Assembly: GCA_025464275.1 (NCBI GenBank)
Contig: JAODGR010000057.1
Location: forward strand, 11,447-26,065
Length of the DNA: 14,619 bases
Origin: Methanosarcinales archaeon
GTDB lineage: Archaea > Halobacteriota > Syntropharchaeia > Alkanophagales > Methanospirareceae
Reading direction: 5' to 3'
Positions 12,955-14,619 of the stretch are shown one piece after another. Position numbers and translations under genes: made by a program. Positions within the stretch are counted from its first letter, which is position 1; every line of letters starts with the position of its first letter. A model generated the notes under the pieces. It did not search any database. It was given only the letters and a program-made list of their open reading frames with translations, and was not told where the DNA came from.

Positions 12955-14601
12955 TCAGCATGGCTCGATGGTCGCCGGTGGTTTCGATGAGATTGCATAA
13001 GTGACCCATGTCACACCCCTGACTTCGTTCGTTATTCGCCTGCTTATCGCCTCCAGCACTTCATAAGGCAGTCTCACGAAGTCAGCAGTCATCGCCTCCT
13101 TGGACTCAACCACCCTTACAGTAACGATTCTGCCCATGCTCCTCGCATCACCGAGCACGCCGGTAGCGAGGTCGTCGCCCACCATGGCAAATGCCTGCCA
13201 TACACGGTCATACCATCCACTACGCCTCAGTTCCTCCTCCACGATGCGCGAGGCTTCACGTGCTATTCGCAGTTTCTCATCCGTAACCTCCCCTATCACA
13301 CGAGCAGCGAGCCCGGGTCCGGGGAAGGGGTGCCTCTTTATTATTGACTCCGGGATACCGAGCTCCTTTGCCACCTCCCGTACTTCGTCCTTGTACAGAT
13401 CCCTTATTGGCTCTATCAGCTTGAGACCCAGTTTAGGAGGCAGTGCACCCACGTTGTGATGTGACTTAATTCGGGATGCCCTGCCTGACCTGCCTGCCCT
13501 GCCTGAGCTGCCTGGAGCTGACCTGGAGCCGGAAGCCGATGCCATCGCACTCTCTATCCTGTCCGGGTATATTGTGCCCTGAGCGAGGAAATCAGCACCT
13601 GTATTCCTCGCCTCCTCCTCAAATATCTCGATGAACAGTCTTCCTATCACTTCCCGCTTCTTCTCTGCATCTGTAATGCCCCGTAACCCGGTTAAGAACC
13701 GCTCCCTTGCATCCACGAACACCACATTCAGCTTGAGATTGTTCCTGAAGGTATCAAGTACCTCCTCCCTCTCGCCAGCCCGGAGTAGTCCATTATCCAC
13801 GAAGATGCAGGTGAGTCTATCACCGATGGCTCTGTGTATGAGCACCGCGGTGGTGGATGAGTCTATGCCACCACTGAGCCCGCATACAACTCTGCCATCA
13901 CCCACCTCACGCTCTATCTCCCTTATCCTGTCACTGATGAAAGATTCAATCGTCCAGTTACGTTTACAGCCGCAGATGAGATATAGGAAATTCCAGAGGA
14001 TTCTCTCCCCTCTATCCGTATGATGCACCTCAGGATGGAATTGTAGCCCATAGATACCGGTATTCAGGATGTGGAATGCAGCTACGGGCGAATTCCTTGT
14101 ATACCCTATTATCTCCGCATTCTCCACTCTGGTTATCACATCACCGTGTGACATCCACACGTTCAGTTTCGGAGTATTACCGGCGTTATCCGAGGTTAAG
14201 CCATCAAACAGCACAGAATCTGGCTTGAATAGCAGTTCTGCTCGCCCGAATTCGCGCTTCTCACCCCCTTCTACCTCCCCCCCTCTCATCTGCGCGATCA
14301 GCTGTGCACCATAGCAGATACCGAGTATGGGTATATCCAGCTCGAGGATTTCCGGACTGCATCTTGGACTCTCAGGGTCATGTATGCTGAAAGGACTGCC
14401 AGAGAGTATAATACCCATAGTCCTGCCGTCTGCTCCTCTTTTAAGCTCCTCTACGGGTATATCAAAGGGCAGGAGTTCTGTGTATACACCCAGGTCACGG
14501 CATCGCCTCACTATGAGGTGGCTGTATTGCCCGCCGAAATCGAGTACCACCACCCTGTCTCTCGTCATCGCATCCATGCAATCTTGGTTTCCCATAACCA
14601 T
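12955..14601 (-). CDS. guaA: GMP synthase, fused glutaminase and ATP-pyrophosphatase
   Basis: Converts XMP to GMP using ATP and glutamine-derived ammonia, the last step of guanine nucleotide synthesis. The N-terminal class I amidotransferase domain (16-210) has the triad C96 (GICYGAQ), H189 and E191 (FHPEVHHT). The PP-loop ATP-pyrophosphatase domain follows with SGGIDSS (243-249), FVDNGLLR (267-274), QGTIYPDRIES (341-351), KSHHNVGALP (379-388) and RHPFPGPGLAAR (423-434). The C-terminal dimerisation domain ends SSKPPATIEPC. Many archaea encode the two halves as separate genes, so the fused form is worth noting. Between IES and KSHH there is an extra Ser/Gly/Arg/Ala insert of about 16-18 residues, made by a 9-base tandem repeat. 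A TATA-like box directly upstream of 14601 suggests the true start is M9 (14577) or M12 (14568), since conserved sequence begins only at residue 16. Confidence 0.95.
   Translation of the reverse strand: MVMGNQDCMDAMTRDRVVVLDFGGQYSHLIVRRCRDLGVYTELLPFDIPVEELKRGADGRTMGIILSGSPFSIHDPESPRCSPEILELDIPILGICYGAQLIAQMRGGEVEGGEKREFGRAELLFKPDSVLFDGLTSDNAGNTPKLNVWMSHGDVITRVENAEIIGYTRNSPVAAFHILNTGIYGLQFHPEVHHTDRGERILWNFLYLICGCKRNWTIESFISDRIREIEREVGDGRVVCGLSGGIDSSTTAVLIHRAIGDRLTCIFVDNGLLRAGEREEVLDTFRNNLKLNVVFVDARERFLTGLRGITDAEKKREVIGRLFIEIFEEEARNTGADFLAQGTIYPDRIESAMASASGSRSAPGSSGRAGRSGRASRIKSHHNVGALPPKLGLKLIEPIRDLYKDEVREVAKELGIPESIIKRHPFPGPGLAARVIGEVTDEKLRIAREASRIVEEELRRSGWYDRVWQAFAMVGDDLATGVLGDARSMGRIVTVRVVESKEAMTADFVRLPYEVLEAISRRITNEVRGVTWVTYAISSKPPATIEPC
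13478..13530 (-). repeat. 9-base tandem repeat inside guaA
   Basis: On the plus strand GCCCTGCCT, GACCTGCCT, GCCCTGCCT and GAGCTGCCT lie head to tail at 13478-13513, followed by a degenerate GGAGCTGACCTGGAGCC. Read on the minus strand each unit is three codons and gives Gly-Arg-Ala/Ser repeats (residues about 364-375). The array is in frame, so copy-number change would lengthen or shorten the loop without a frameshift. Confidence 0.85.
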
Positions 14602-14614
14602 ATATAATAAATAA
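14602..14614 (-). promoter_or_regulatory. Putative TATA box of guaA
   Basis: On the minus strand TTATTTATTATATA abuts the ATG at 14601. With the usual distance of about 25 bases, transcription would start near 14580, inside the longest reading frame and just before M9 at 14577. This implies a leaderless or nearly leaderless message starting at M9 or M12. Confidence 0.5.
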
Positions 14615-14619
14615 GAGGG

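Noticed and set aside
13478..13530. CRISPR-like or mobile-element repeat
   Set aside because: Units are 9 bases, contiguous without spacers, and in frame within a conserved gene.
13631..14023. 130-residue plus-strand frame opposite guaA
   Set aside because: Antisense to conserved PP-loop sequence; Ser/Leu/Pro-biased.

Overview
The window looks archaeal, most likely from a methanogen- or ANME-like euryarchaeon of the Methanomicrobia/Archaeoglobi side; the exact lineage is inference. Supporting signs are A/T-rich TATA boxes 25-45 bases ahead of several starts, Tsr3 and DUF357 proteins in their archaeal forms, an archaeosortase, a stand-alone SecF, and a class II (B12-type) ribonucleotide reductase interrupted by an RIR1-type mini-intein. 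Coding density is high. No gene-free stretch reaches 300 bases; the longest gaps (about 90-140 bases) hold promoters or a hairpin. I see no rRNA, tRNA, CRISPR array or insertion sequence.

Layout. Bases 1-1253: a GH130-type glycoside phosphorylase/hydrolase. 1343-1877: an A/T-rich two-gene module, a small unknown protein overlapping a PIN-domain protein that lacks its C-terminal half. 1970-2977: a secreted beta-rich protein with an excellent promoter and ribosome binding site. 2978-3088: a convergent gap with a hairpin. 3089-5245 (minus): NrdJ with a 130-residue mini-intein placed exactly before the catalytic cysteine. 5384-5701: a DUF357 protein whose 3' end overlaps the next, opposing gene. 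5627-8482 (minus): an apparent operon of a von Willebrand A/DUF11 surface protein with a C-terminal VPxxxP sorting signal, an archaeosortase, and a small membrane partner. 8585-9772 (minus): an M24 Xaa-Pro peptidase, divergent from secF (9818-10846). 10915-12336: a dethiobiotin-synthetase-like P-loop protein followed by tsr3. 12403-12939: a GNAT acetyltransferase. 12955-14601 (minus): a fused two-domain GMP synthase.

How the genes fit together. Most are unrelated housekeeping genes: dNTP synthesis, purine synthesis, protein export, rRNA modification and peptide turnover. The clearest functional unit is the 5627-8482 cluster, where a dedicated sorting enzyme sits directly behind the protein carrying its likely recognition tag. 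A second theme is low-complexity insertion in conserved proteins: a 9-base tandem repeat in the GMP synthase lid loop, a Glu/Lys/Arg insert in the M24 peptidase, a Gly/Lys/Ser tail on SecF, and a Lys/Arg-Ser/Thr leader on the archaeosortase. All come from purine-rich or short-period DNA, which suggests replication slippage tolerated in exposed loops and termini.
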